A stretch of DNA of 64,000 bases, from contig JBDLJB010000001.1 of NCBI GenBank assembly GCA_039714555.1, forward strand, positions 1 through 64,000. The letters are read 5' to 3'. Below, piece by piece: positions 26,955-36,232 of this stretch; position 1 is the stretch's first letter; each line of letters begins with the position of its first letter. The notes beneath the pieces are model-generated. The model was not told where the DNA came from and did no database searches. It saw only the letters and a list, made by a program, of their open reading frames with translations. Both the position numbers and the translations under genes were made by a program. Origin of the DNA: Namhaeicola sp039714555. Its GTDB lineage: Bacteria > Bacteroidota > Bacteroidia > Flavobacteriales > Flavobacteriaceae.

Positions 26955-27404
26955 TTATTTTACATCCAACAATTCAATATCAAAAATCAAAACGGAGCCT
27001 CCAGGAATACTGCCACGATCATTATCTCCATAACCTAATCTAGAGGGAATCAAAAGTATTCCTTTTCCTTCTTCTTTAAAATAAGTTATTCCTTCTGTCC
27101 AACCAGCAATTACTTGTTGCAAATTGAAAGTGATACCATTTGAGTCACTTTGATCAAATACTTCACCATTTGAAAAATAGCCTTTATATTTTACAGTTAC
27201 ATTTGAATTTACATTAGGTTGAGCACCTTCGCCTAATTTATCAATTACATAATACAAACCTGTACTGCTTTTTTGAGCATCTAAATTATGATCGTCAATA
27301 TACTTTAAGATTTCTTCTTCATTAGTTTTTGTATAATTAACAGTTTCATCTTCACTACAAGATATTATCATTAAAAGGGTTAAAAGAGTCAAAAAATATT
27401 TCAT
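26955..27404 (-). CDS. FKBP-type peptidyl-prolyl isomerase, lipoprotein
   Basis: A 149-residue envelope PPIase. The lipoprotein signal MKYFLTLLTLLMIISC lipidates C16, followed by SEDE. The FKBP fold occupies residues about 60-149: VTVKYKGYFSNGEVFDQS, the VIAGWTEGI loop, LIPSRLGYGDNDRGSIPGGSVLIFDIELLDV. The aromatic and Asp residues of the FK506-binding pocket (Y, D, W) are conserved, so catalysis is plausible. It probably assists folding of exported proteins. It is 9 bases downstream of rseP on the same strand. Confidence 0.93.
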   Translation of the reverse strand: MKYFLTLLTLLMIISCSEDETVNYTKTNEEEILKYIDDHNLDAQKSSTGLYYVIDKLGEGAQPNVNSNVTVKYKGYFSNGEVFDQSDSNGITFNLQQVIAGWTEGITYFKEEGKGILLIPSRLGYGDNDRGSIPGGSVLIFDIELLDVK

Positions 27405-27413
27405 TATTTAAAA

Positions 27414-28748
27414 TTAAAATTTACCGGTTAACCATTTATAAATATCATTTCCATTGGCAAATAATAATAATGCCATTAAAATAACAAAACCTGTAATTTG
27501 TGCATACTCTAAAAATTTATCACTCGGTTTTCTTCCGGTTATCATTTCATACAAAGTAAATACAACATGGCCTCCATCAAGAGCAGGGATTGGTAAAAGA
27601 TTCATAAATGCTAACATAATAGATAGAAAAGCTGTAATATTCCAAAAAGATTGCCAGTGCCATTTTGAAGGAAAAATATTACCTATAGTCATAAATCCAC
27701 CCAAACTGGTAGCGCCTTTTTTAGTAAAAACATACTTAAATTGTGAGATATAATCTTTTAAGATCCAATATCCTTCATCAATTCCTTTTGGAATACTTTC
27801 TATAAATGTATAATCTTTATGATTTATCGTTAAAGCATCATCTGTAAGTCCTTTGGGATAGACACCAATTGTTTTATCTTCATCAGGAATAACAGATATT
27901 AATTCTGAAATTCCATCACGGTTCACATTAATATGCATTTCATTAAGATCATCATTACTTCTTACAAGCTTGGTAAACTCATCCCAGTATTCAATAGGTT
28001 TGTCATCAACACTAATGATAAAATCTCCTTTCAACAAACCAGCTTTATTTGCTGGGGATTCAGGTAAGATACTATCTAATACAGCTGAAATTCTTGGTGT
28101 AAATGGTTCCATTATACCAGATTGCCACATGGTCAAACCAATATCTTCAGGTAGATCTATAGATTCAATATTTCCATTTGGATGCTCAACTTCTATAGCA
28201 CGCACATCTCTTAAAAAAAGATATTTGTTGATACTTAATACATCAAAAGGAATCTCGTTATTAATCTTTAAAATTTTATCTCCATTTTCAAATCCATATT
28301 CTTTAAAACTCTCATCTATTGAAAATCCTTTTTTTACATCGTTAGGGGTAACGTAATCTTTACCCCAAACATTTAAGATCATGATATAAATTAAAATACC
28401 CAATAAAAAATTAACTGTAACACCACCCAACATAATAATTAGTCTTTGCCATGCAGGTTTTGAGCGGAATTCCCATGGTTGAGGTGGTTTTTCCATTTGC
28501 TCTTTATCCATGCTTTCATCAATCATTCCGGCAATTTTAACGTAGCCTCCAAGTGGAATCCAACCTATTCCATAAACAGTTTCTCCAACCTTCTTTTTGA
28601 AAAGTGAAAATTTATAATCAAAGAATAGATAAAATTTTTCAACCCTTGTTTTAAATATTTTTGCTGGAATAAAATGCCCTAACTCATGTAAAACGATCAA
28701 GAAAGATAAGCTTAATAAGAATTGTGCAATTTTTATATATGTATCCAT
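27414..28748 (-). CDS. rseP: RIP metalloprotease RseP (site-2 protease)
   Basis: Intramembrane zinc protease, 444 residues from the preferred start at 28748 (MDTYIKIAQFLLSLSFLIV). The catalytic HELGH lies in the first membrane helix, near residue 20; the second zinc motif is MNLLPIPALDGGHVVFTLYE near the C-terminus, with PDZ-like domains between (ESPANKAGLLKGDFIISVDD). An in-frame ATG at 28805 would add 19 residues, but a full consensus promoter overlaps that region, so 28748 is chosen. The family cleaves anti-sigma factors and signal-peptide remnants; the local target is unknown. Confidence 0.94.
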   Translation of the reverse strand: MDTYIKIAQFLLSLSFLIVLHELGHFIPAKIFKTRVEKFYLFFDYKFSLFKKKVGETVYGIGWIPLGGYVKIAGMIDESMDKEQMEKPPQPWEFRSKPAWQRLIIMLGGVTVNFLLGILIYIMILNVWGKDYVTPNDVKKGFSIDESFKEYGFENGDKILKINNEIPFDVLSINKYLFLRDVRAIEVEHPNGNIESIDLPEDIGLTMWQSGIMEPFTPRISAVLDSILPESPANKAGLLKGDFIISVDDKPIEYWDEFTKLVRSNDDLNEMHINVNRDGISELISVIPDEDKTIGVYPKGLTDDALTINHKDYTFIESIPKGIDEGYWILKDYISQFKYVFTKKGATSLGGFMTIGNIFPSKWHWQSFWNITAFLSIMLAFMNLLPIPALDGGHVVFTLYEMITGRKPSDKFLEYAQITGFVILMALLLFANGNDIYKWLTGKF

Positions 28749-28776
28749 GTATTTTTTAAATTTTTTAAAAATCGCA

Positions 28777-28805
28777 CAAATGTACGTTTTTATGATGAAT
28801 AACAA
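28777..28805 (-). promoter_or_regulatory. Promoter of rseP-FKBP
   Basis: On the minus strand: TTG (28805-28803), 18-base spacer, TACATTTG (28784-28777). This is a full match to the Bacteroidota consensus TTG-N17-23-TAnnTTTG, 28 bases before the rseP ATG at 28748. Confidence 0.7.
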
Positions 28806-28871
28806 GCGATTTAAAAATCCAAATCTTTGTTAAAAAAGATATCTTATCAAGAAAATGTTATAAAATAATCG

Positions 28872-30812
28872 CTATTTTTTGATTATTGTCTTAAAAAAAG
28901 TACCTAAAGAAGTTTCAACCTTTATTAAATGAACGCCAACCTGCATATTGTACATATTAATTTTTGTAGGAGGATCATTTAACTGTAATACAGTTTCGCC
29001 CAAAATATTATAAATTGTAATTTTATTTAACAATGCAGTACTATTATTATTAATATTTAAAGTATTTTTTACTGGATTTGGATAAATACTAATATTATTT
29101 TTTAATTCACTGGTTTCAATACCTAAGACTGTAGAATTATTTTTTGATATCAACTGAGTTTCAGGATCAATTTGAATTGAAACAATTTTAAAAGGAATTG
29201 TAGTATTAAATATTTGACCGTTTTGTGATACTTCTAATCTAATAATTTCACTTTCACCGTTTGAACCGTAAACTTTAACAGGTAAAGGCATTTCAAAGAA
29301 TGAAACAGACGAATGTGATTGTGTTTGATTTACAGTAAAACGAACAATATTGTTATCTGAATTTTGATGCCAACCTATTTCATAACTTGGAAATCCTTCT
29401 CCATAAAGCCAATCATTAAAGAATTCAGTTAAATCCAGATCACTAACATTTTCTAAATGTTTTTTTAAATCCTCAGTTTTTGCGTAAGAAAATGCCAGAT
29501 CAGGATCGGCTAAATAATTTTTCATTGACTGGAAAAAATCTTCATCACCCAATTTATATCTAAGCATATGTAAGATCATAGCTCCTTTTCTGTAGGATAA
29601 CCTTCCGTCAAAAATTCTATCTACTGATGTAGTGTCACTTACAAAAGTAGATCCATTATTAACTGATGTAATATTGTTTACAACAGTATTTCTCCAAGCA
29701 GTAAAAGTGTTTTCTCCATCAAAATCTTCAATAACCAAAGCATCTAAATAAGTTGCAAAACCTTCGTTTAACCAGATATCTTCCCAAGATCCACACGTTA
29801 TTTTATTTCCAAACCATTGATGTGCCAATTCATGTGCAATTAATCCTCTGGTCCATCCACCCATAAATGTCATGGTTGTATGTTCCATACCACCTCCCCA
29901 CCCAAATTGAGCATGTCCGTATTTTTCATCGGCATAAGGGTATATTTCGAAAAGGCGACCATACAAATCCATAATTCTTGGAGTAATTGCAGTACTGCTC
30001 TGAGCATACGCTAGATTTTCAGGATAAACATAATTTACTACATCAAAATTACCATTGTCAACATGATCATTATAAACAGTATAATTGGTAACTGCAATAG
30101 CAATTAAGTAAGCCGGAATAGCATATTTATGTTTCCAATGGGTTATTGTATTATTACCGGAATTATTTTCAGACTGTAACAATCCATTTGAAGCAGCTTT
30201 GTATTGTGATGGATGTGTTATAAAAACATCAATCGAATCAATTTTATCAATTAGATCTTGTTTACAAGGCCACCAGCCTTTTGCACCATAAGGTTCAGAA
30301 AGTGTCCATAAAACAGGTGTATTTGAAGGTCCGTGTGTACCAATTTCAAATGATCCGAAACCTGAACTTACAGGGTTGCCGTTATAGGTCACGGTTAAAG
30401 AATCTAAAGCGCCTTTATTTTGTGTGTTTGGTAGATTTATAACCAATTCATCACTACTATTTTGTGTAAATGATAATGATACTCCCCTTTGCTTTACAGC
30501 TGAAACAATTAGATTATCAGCTATTTCAAAAGTGATACTATTTATATTTTCTAGAGCAGTAAAATAAGAAGTAATATCCCCATCAATCTCTGCATTTGAA
30601 GGATCAACAGTCCATTCTAATCTATGATATTTTATATCATAATTACCAGTATTTTCATTTTTTTTAAAGGCTAACTTATTCAAACCTGCTCTCTTTTCAG
30701 ATTTCATGATCTGTTCAAGATCATCTTCTAAAACACTTTTATGCTGCCCAAATGAGAGTAAAGAGAATAAAAATGTTATAAAGAATAAAAAAACCTTAAT
30801 TAGTATGTACAT
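28872..30812 (-). CDS. Secreted M1-family aminopeptidase with T9SS sorting tail
   Basis: A 646-residue zinc aminopeptidase. The signal peptide ends near LLSFGQ; an N-terminal beta domain precedes the catalytic domain with WGGGMEHTTMTF (the GxMEN-type motif with His for Asn), HELAHQWFGN at 327-336 and E350 in NEGFATY as third zinc ligand, then SYRKGAMILHML with the catalytic Tyr. From about residue 565 follows a T9SS type A tail (SIYPNPVKNTLNINN ... GVHLIKVETSLGTFFKTIIKK). Export through the type IX system to the cell surface or medium for peptide degradation is the family expectation. The gene stands alone, divergent from the SCO gene. Confidence 0.93.
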   Translation of the reverse strand: MYILIKVFLFFITFLFSLLSFGQHKSVLEDDLEQIMKSEKRAGLNKLAFKKNENTGNYDIKYHRLEWTVDPSNAEIDGDITSYFTALENINSITFEIADNLIVSAVKQRGVSLSFTQNSSDELVINLPNTQNKGALDSLTVTYNGNPVSSGFGSFEIGTHGPSNTPVLWTLSEPYGAKGWWPCKQDLIDKIDSIDVFITHPSQYKAASNGLLQSENNSGNNTITHWKHKYAIPAYLIAIAVTNYTVYNDHVDNGNFDVVNYVYPENLAYAQSSTAITPRIMDLYGRLFEIYPYADEKYGHAQFGWGGGMEHTTMTFMGGWTRGLIAHELAHQWFGNKITCGSWEDIWLNEGFATYLDALVIEDFDGENTFTAWRNTVVNNITSVNNGSTFVSDTTSVDRIFDGRLSYRKGAMILHMLRYKLGDEDFFQSMKNYLADPDLAFSYAKTEDLKKHLENVSDLDLTEFFNDWLYGEGFPSYEIGWHQNSDNNIVRFTVNQTQSHSSVSFFEMPLPVKVYGSNGESEIIRLEVSQNGQIFNTTIPFKIVSIQIDPETQLISKNNSTVLGIETSELKNNISIYPNPVKNTLNINNNSTALLNKITIYNILGETVLQLNDPPTKINMYNMQVGVHLIKVETSLGTFFKTIIKK

Positions 30813-30815
30813 TTG
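30808..30815 (+). promoter_or_regulatory. Candidate -7 element for the SCO gene
   Basis: Plus strand TACATTTG matches TAnnTTTG, 49 bases before the SCO ATG, and overlaps the divergent gene's start codon. No -33 TTG is visible. Confidence 0.35.
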
Positions 30816-30851
30816 CAGTTTTTATTGGTAAAGCAATTTTTATTATAAATA

Positions 30852-30859
30852 CAAATATA
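30852..30859 (-). promoter_or_regulatory. Candidate -7 element for the M1 aminopeptidase
   Basis: Minus strand TATATTTG matches TAnnTTTG, 39 bases before the ATG. No TTG is at the expected distance. Confidence 0.35.
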
Positions 30860-30864
30860 CGAAT

Positions 30865-31548
30865 ATGTATTTAATTGAATTTTTTAAGAAGTCAAAATCA
30901 ACCATAATATTTATCATTTTTTTTTCATTTATTTTTGTTCCAATAATTTTCTTTCTGGTAAAACCTAAAACAAAGCTTCCTGTTTATAATCCTGCAGATG
31001 TTAATCCTATTTTAGTTGATGATGCTGTAAAGCACATAAGAAGAGACCATAGAATTGCAGATTTTTCTCTTTTAGATCAAAATGGTGATACGATTACTCA
31101 AGATAGTTTTAAAGACAAAATTTATGTTGCAGATTTTTTCTTTACGCGTTGTCAAACAATTTGCCCTGTTATGACATTAAATATGAGTGATTTACAAGCA
31201 CATTTTAAAAATGATGAAGAGGTTAAATTTCTATCACATTCTGTAACTCCAATTATTGATAGTGTTTCAGTTTTAAGAGCTTATGCTGATGAGAAAGGAG
31301 TAATTGATGAAAAGTGGCATATAACTACAGGTAAAAAAATGCATATTTATGAGTTGGCACGAAAATCATATTTTGCTGTTTTAGACGAAGGTGATGGCGG
31401 AGAACAAGATTTTATTCACACTGAGCAGTTTATTTTGGTAGATAAAAATAGACAAATCAGAGGGTTTTATGATGGTACTGATAAAGATGAAATGCAACGC
31501 ATTATAAAAGATATCGATATATTAAAAAAAGAATACAATCAAAATTAG
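30865..31548 (+). CDS. SCO1/SenC family copper-binding thioredoxin-fold protein
   Basis: A 227-residue membrane-anchored protein. One N-terminal transmembrane segment (residues about 12-33) is followed by a thioredoxin-like domain facing the periplasm: DFSLLDQNGDTITQDSF, the copper-binding FFTRCQTICPVMT (CxxxCP) and the distal His ligand in FIHTEQFILVD. All three copper ligands are present. SCO proteins deliver copper to cytochrome oxidase CuA or act as thiol-disulfide reductases. No cox genes are adjacent, so the partner oxidase is elsewhere. Confidence 0.93.
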   Translation: MYLIEFFKKSKSTIIFIIFFSFIFVPIIFFLVKPKTKLPVYNPADVNPILVDDAVKHIRRDHRIADFSLLDQNGDTITQDSFKDKIYVADFFFTRCQTICPVMTLNMSDLQAHFKNDEEVKFLSHSVTPIIDSVSVLRAYADEKGVIDEKWHITTGKKMHIYELARKSYFAVLDEGDGGEQDFIHTEQFILVDKNRQIRGFYDGTDKDEMQRIIKDIDILKKEYNQN

Positions 31549-31622
31549 GTTATAATAAAGCAACAAAAACTAAAATTGTATTTTTTTAAGATGAAATAAG
31601 ATTCTATAAAATATTCTATTAA

Positions 31623-31641
31623 GTGATATAAATCACCTTTT
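31623..31641 (+). terminator. Weak possible terminator after the SCO gene
   Basis: Short hairpin GTGAT / ATCAC (31623-31627, 31632-31636) followed by C and five T. The 5-bp stem makes it marginal. Confidence 0.3.
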
Positions 31642-31657
31642 TAACTATATTTTTATG

Positions 31658-31687
31658 TATTTTCGCACAGTATTTATAATCATTCTA
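31658..31687 (+). promoter_or_regulatory. feo promoter region with possible Fur-like operator
   Basis: A -7-like TATTTTCG (31658-31665) is followed by a site at 31669-31687 whose core ATAATCATT (31676-31684) equals the central part of the classical 19-bp Fur box; I count 13 of 19 matches. Position just behind the -7 element fits repression of an iron-uptake operon. The match is partial and AT-rich DNA gives such matches by chance. Confidence 0.3.
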
Positions 31688-31694
31688 AATAAAA

Positions 31695-31922
31695 TTGAGT
31701 TTCACAATTGCAAATTTAAAGGTAGGAGAGAAAGGCATCATTCAAGATTTTGACTTTGAAAGCATCCCATTAACATTATTAGAAATGGGTTGTTTACCGG
31801 GTATTGAAGTTGAATTGATACAAATAGCTCCTTTGCATGACCCCTTGTATATTCGGGTTAATGATAGCCATCTTGCCATTAGAAAAGATACTGCTAAGCA
31901 TATTACCATTACAAAAAAATAA
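31695..31922 (+). CDS. feoA: Ferrous iron transport protein A
   Basis: A 75-residue SH3-like cytoplasmic partner of FeoB. LKVGEKGIIQDF, LLEMGCLPGIEVELIQIAPLHDPLYIRV and HLAIRKDTAKHI follow the FeoA pattern. The start codon appears to be TTG at 31695, since the conserved N-terminus (SFTIANLKVGE) leaves no room for an ATG. It is 6 bases upstream of feoB, so the two are co-translated or coupled. Confidence 0.92.
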   Translation: MSFTIANLKVGEKGIIQDFDFESIPLTLLEMGCLPGIEVELIQIAPLHDPLYIRVNDSHLAIRKDTAKHITITKK

Positions 31923-31928
31923 TATTTA

Positions 31929-34040
31929 ATGGCTAAAATCAAATCTATAAAAGTTGCTTTAGTTGGTAATCCTAATACCGGAAAAACATCATTGTTTAAT
32001 CAACTAACCGGGTTAAAACAAAAAGTTGGTAATTACCCGGGTATTACAGTTGAAAAAAAAACAGGTTTTTCAAAATTAAGTGAAGATATTTCAGCATCAA
32101 TTGTTGATTTACCGGGTACTTATAGTATTAATCCAAATACATTAGATGAAAATATCGTATTGAGAACACTTCTCGATAAAAGTCATGAAGATTATCCTGA
32201 TGTAATTGTTGTAGTGGCAGATATTGAAAATATTAAGCGTAATTTATTATTATTTTCACAATTAAAAGATCTTCAAATTCCTACAATTTTGGCGCTTAAT
32301 ATGTCCGATCAGTTAAAAAGAAAAGGTATTACCATAGATGTTGAAACTTTACAAGATGAACTTAAATCAAAAGTAATATTAATAAGTGCCCGTAAAAACA
32401 TAGGTATTGATGCTCTTAAAGAAACGATTTTAAACTGTGATCACCTTAATACAAAATCTTTAGCAGAGATAAGTGATCGAATTGATGCAGATTTTTTTAA
32501 AAGAATTAAAGAAAAATTTCCAAATTATCCATTATATCATTCTTGGTTAAATATTACACAAGCCGAAAATTTAAAATTATTAACAGGAGAAGATAAAGAA
32601 AAAGTTTTAGAATTTAGAAAAGATAGTGAAAAACTAAAGGCTTTACAGCATAAAGAAACTATATTACGGTATAAACAAATAAATGATATTCTTAAAAAAA
32701 CATATAAGCGTGATGTTTTAAAAGCTACAGATCTTAGAAGTAAGCTTGATAAGATCCTAACTCATAAGATATATGGTTATATCATTTTTGCTTTAATTTT
32801 ATTGGTAATCTTCCAATCAGTATTTGATTGGGCAACAGTACCAATGGATTTTATTGATGAGACTTTTGCAAAGTTGAGCAATTGGGCCAATGGAGTTTTG
32901 CCTGATGGGAAATTTACCGATCTAATAACTGAAGGTATAATTCCAGGTATTGGAGGTATCGTAATATTTATTCCTCAAATTGCTATATTATTTTTATTTG
33001 TTGCCATATTAGAAGAAACGGGATATATGAGTCGCGTAGTTTTTTTAATGGATAAAATAATGCGAAAATACGGAATGAGTGGAAAGAGTGTTGTACCATT
33101 AATTTCAGGAACTGCTTGTGCAATACCGGCAATTATGGCAGCCAGAAATATTAATGGTTGGAAAGAACGATTAATTACCATTTTAGTAACACCATTTACA
33201 ACTTGTTCAGCCCGATTACCTGTTTATGCTATTATTATAGCGTTAATAATTCCACAAAATAGGATATTAGGAATCTTAAGTTTACAAGGATTAACTTTAT
33301 TGGCTTTGTATTTTATAGGTTTTGCTTCGGCATTGTCTAGTGGTTATCTTTTGCATAAAGTTTTAAAAATTAAGAGTAGTAGCTTTTTTATAATTGAAAT
33401 GCCAAATTATAAGTTGCCTTCGTTAAAAAATACACTTATTACAGTAGTTGAAAAAACAAAAGAATTTGTATTTGGAGCGGGTAAAATAATTTTAGCAATC
33501 TCAATAATCTTATGGTTTTTAGCTTCTAATGGGCCAATTGATTTTAAAAATGCTGAACAAATTGTAAAAAGTGAAAATATAAATAAAAATATTACTTCTG
33601 ACGAATTTCAACAATATTTGGCTTCCTACAAGTTAGAACATTCTTATATTGGCATCATGGGTAAAAGTATAGAACCTTTTATAAAACCTTTGGGATATGA
33701 TTGGAAAATTGGTATTGCCTTAATTTCTTCATTTGTAGCCCGAGAAGTTTTTGTAGGAACTTTAGCAACAATATACAGTGTTGGTAATGATGATGAAGAC
33801 AACACGACCATTAAACAAAGTATGGCTGCAGAAATTAATCCGAAAACTGGAGAAAAGTTATTTAATTTCCCTGTAGGAATGTCATTATTGGTGTTTTATG
33901 CTTTCGCCATGCAATGTGTAAGTACACTGGCTATTGTTAAACGTGAAACCAACAGTTGGAAATGGCCTCTATTACAATTAGTTGGTATGGGAATTTTAGC
34001 TTATTTAGCCTCTTTTATTACTTATACAGTTTTAAGTTAA
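31929..34040 (+). CDS. feoB: Ferrous iron transport protein B
   Basis: GTP-gated Fe2+ permease of the inner membrane, 703 residues. The N-terminal G domain has the Walker A GNPNTGKT (13-20), switch region NYPGITVEKKTG, DLPGTY and the NMSD specificity motif. From about residue 280 come gate and core membrane segments, with GTACAIPAIMAARNI and TTCSARLPVYAIII carrying the Cys-containing motifs of the pore, and SFVAREVFVGTLATIYSV. The length is normal. It is flanked by feoA and a short Cys-rich membrane protein. Confidence 0.97.
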   Translation: MAKIKSIKVALVGNPNTGKTSLFNQLTGLKQKVGNYPGITVEKKTGFSKLSEDISASIVDLPGTYSINPNTLDENIVLRTLLDKSHEDYPDVIVVVADIENIKRNLLLFSQLKDLQIPTILALNMSDQLKRKGITIDVETLQDELKSKVILISARKNIGIDALKETILNCDHLNTKSLAEISDRIDADFFKRIKEKFPNYPLYHSWLNITQAENLKLLTGEDKEKVLEFRKDSEKLKALQHKETILRYKQINDILKKTYKRDVLKATDLRSKLDKILTHKIYGYIIFALILLVIFQSVFDWATVPMDFIDETFAKLSNWANGVLPDGKFTDLITEGIIPGIGGIVIFIPQIAILFLFVAILEETGYMSRVVFLMDKIMRKYGMSGKSVVPLISGTACAIPAIMAARNINGWKERLITILVTPFTTCSARLPVYAIIIALIIPQNRILGILSLQGLTLLALYFIGFASALSSGYLLHKVLKIKSSSFFIIEMPNYKLPSLKNTLITVVEKTKEFVFGAGKIILAISIILWFLASNGPIDFKNAEQIVKSENINKNITSDEFQQYLASYKLEHSYIGIMGKSIEPFIKPLGYDWKIGIALISSFVAREVFVGTLATIYSVGNDDEDNTTIKQSMAAEINPKTGEKLFNFPVGMSLLVFYAFAMQCVSTLAIVKRETNSWKWPLLQLVGMGILAYLASFITYTVLS

Positions 34041-34045
34041 CAAAA

Positions 34046-34162
34046 ATGCAACAAGTTTTAGTTTATATAATACTTATTTTAGCAATATCTTTTTTGGTAA
34101 AAAAATTCTTCTTTAAACCTAAAAAGAAAAAAGGAAAATGTGATACTGATTGTAATTGTTAA
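34046..34162 (+). CDS. FeoB-associated Cys-rich membrane protein (small)
   Basis: A 38-residue protein starting ATG at 34046, five bases after the feoB stop. It has one hydrophobic helix (MQQVLVYIILILAISFLV) followed by a lysine-rich stretch and a C-terminal cysteine cluster CDTDCNC. Position and architecture match the small FeoB-associated Cys-rich proteins. The cysteines may bind Fe2+ near the FeoB cytoplasmic side, which is inference. The frame also stays open upstream inside feoB; the overlapping longer version is not credible. Confidence 0.8.
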   Translation: MQQVLVYIILILAISFLVKKFFFKPKKKKGKCDTDCNC

Positions 34163-34172
34163 AAAGAAAATA

Positions 34173-34201
34173 TGGGAGGAAATGTTTTAAATCTCCTCCC
34201 A
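34173..34201. terminator. Hairpin between convergent feo and DUF3857 genes
   Basis: TGGGAGGA / TCCTCCCA arms (34173-34180, 34194-34201) with a 13-base loop. The GC-rich stem stands out in this sequence. The flanking T-run is poor on both strands, so function as a terminator is likely but not certain. Confidence 0.6.
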
Positions 34202-34207
34202 AATATT

Positions 34208-36232
34208 TTATGGTTGAGAAAGGGTTAACACTATTTTTTCCTGTTCTCTTTCTATAGTTTTTGAATAAAATTCTTTTAAAGCTCTATAATGATTGGCACC
34301 AATAATTGCTGTATTCATTTTGGTTTGGGATAAAACCTTTATTAAATTACCTTCTGTTTTAATTTGTAAAATAAATGTTCCTATATTATTAGGTAAAATT
34401 ATTTTAAGATCTTCAGGTTTAGATTCAATAACAAAACCTTCAGGTATTTCAATAGATGCTCTAATGTTATATTTCCATATAGAACCATAATCAATTGGAT
34501 AAGTTCTTTCTTCTAATTTAAATGGATTTTCGTTAACCGTTAAAAATAATAGTGGTGAAAAATACATTTTTTCATCAATAATATCAGCTTGGTTATCTTT
34601 TGAAAATTGAATTACTTCAATAATAGGTTTGTCAATATTATTTTTATTAGTTACTCTAATTTTTTCAACTTCAATACCATTATTTTTTTCCTCAATTTTA
34701 CTTATTAATTCATCTTCAGACAAGGCATTATTTTCGATTCTGTAGTTTAGAGCACTTAAGTGATTTAAATTGGAATTTAACAAACCTGATACAGATCCTT
34801 CTGAATCAATTTTTGCTTTTAGTTTTAAATCTTTAGTATTATAATTTTTCGGATAAAGATCAACTGTTGTTGATGTTCCATCTTCTCTTATCAATCTGCC
34901 TTCCCAGTTTAGATCTCTAAATGGTAAAACGTTAGGTATACTATATTTTTCGGTAGCATCTAATAAAATTATTTTGTTTCCTGATTCAATCCCAGCAATT
35001 ACATAGTTATATCCATCTTTTGTAGGGAAAATAGGTATTCCATGATTTCTGGTGCTTACTAAAATAGGATTTGCTGAAATACCTGCCTCTCTCAACATAG
35101 AGATCAATGTTAAATTAATTTCAGCAACATTACCAACACCACTCTTATATGCTTCTTTAACGCCTTTAATAGAAGTGTATTTTGAATATTCCTTATTCCA
35201 TTTTATTTTATTTTTCACAAACTGAAATATGGTTACAACTTTTTCTGAAGGTATTGAAATATCATTGGTAATATTTTCTAAATCATTTTTAAAATAATTT
35301 TTTTTGTTTAATTGTTCGCCAAAATACTGACTTTCATAGATTGTTTTAGTAACATCTTCCCAGGTTGTATTATAGTATTTATGAGTTCCTCCGGTAGGTG
35401 TATATGCAGATATTTCAAAATCTACTCTTGATTGATAATTGTAAATGTTATTAACAAAAGGTTCTTCAACTAAGGCCGGAATATTTTCTGATTTAATGGC
35501 ATAAATTTTTTCCATAATTTTAACATTGTCATATTCTACTTTTGTTTTAGTTACTTTATATGCAGAACCTTCTCTACTTTTACTAGTAATAGAATAATTT
35601 TTTTGGATTTTAGATTCTATTACTTTCATAGGGTAATAACGACTTGGTAAATATTTGAATGTAAAAAAGTCAGGAATTTGAATCTTAACATCTAAAGTTT
35701 TGATTGGAATTTTATATTGACAAATAACATTATCAATATTAGAATAAAAAGGTGATGTTATTTTATATTTCCATTCTACAATACTACCATCCTTTAAATT
35801 AGGCATAGTAAAATTCTTTCTGTTCCAATTATTGGTAACCTTTTCATTAAATACCCCTTTTTTTTCTAATTTTGTTTTTTCTATCTTACCTCCTTTTAAA
35901 TTATAAGTATATGCTTTAATGCTTACAGATTCCTGATCACCTCCTTGATCAAATAATCTTAATTTTTTTGTAGCATTTTCAAAACCATCTTTATTATATA
36001 GTTTCAATCTTTCATGTACCTCTGTAATTAATTCCCAACCAATTGAATTGTTATATTCATAATAAGTTCTTCTTTTCTTAAATAATACCACTGCATTAGC
36101 CGAAGTGTCATTGGAGTAAAATTTTTCTTCCAATTCTTTTTTAGTTACTTTTCCGAATTTCACTTCTTGAGCACTAATATTACTCGTAACCATTACAATA
36201 ACTACAGTAAACAAAGCAATTTTTATTTTCAT
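34208..36232 (-). CDS. DUF3857/transglutaminase-like protein, catalytic residues degenerate
   Basis: A 674-residue exported protein: signal peptide (ending SNISAQ), an N-terminal DUF3857 beta domain (to about residue 270), a transglutaminase-like domain (about 285-430) and a C-terminal DUF3858-like region. At the position of the catalytic GDC motif it reads SGVGNVAEIN, so the cysteine is replaced by valine; where the catalytic His is expected it reads GYNYVIAGI. It is therefore probably a pseudo-transglutaminase. The start codon overlaps the stop of the upstream paralogue (ATGA), so the two are translationally coupled. The role is unknown; an envelope function is inferred. Confidence 0.85.
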   Translation of the reverse strand: MKIKIALFTVVIVMVTSNISAQEVKFGKVTKKELEEKFYSNDTSANAVVLFKKRRTYYEYNNSIGWELITEVHERLKLYNKDGFENATKKLRLFDQGGDQESVSIKAYTYNLKGGKIEKTKLEKKGVFNEKVTNNWNRKNFTMPNLKDGSIVEWKYKITSPFYSNIDNVICQYKIPIKTLDVKIQIPDFFTFKYLPSRYYPMKVIESKIQKNYSITSKSREGSAYKVTKTKVEYDNVKIMEKIYAIKSENIPALVEEPFVNNIYNYQSRVDFEISAYTPTGGTHKYYNTTWEDVTKTIYESQYFGEQLNKKNYFKNDLENITNDISIPSEKVVTIFQFVKNKIKWNKEYSKYTSIKGVKEAYKSGVGNVAEINLTLISMLREAGISANPILVSTRNHGIPIFPTKDGYNYVIAGIESGNKIILLDATEKYSIPNVLPFRDLNWEGRLIREDGTSTTVDLYPKNYNTKDLKLKAKIDSEGSVSGLLNSNLNHLSALNYRIENNALSEDELISKIEEKNNGIEVEKIRVTNKNNIDKPIIEVIQFSKDNQADIIDEKMYFSPLLFLTVNENPFKLEERTYPIDYGSIWKYNIRASIEIPEGFVIESKPEDLKIILPNNIGTFILQIKTEGNLIKVLSQTKMNTAIIGANHYRALKEFYSKTIEREQEKIVLTLSQP

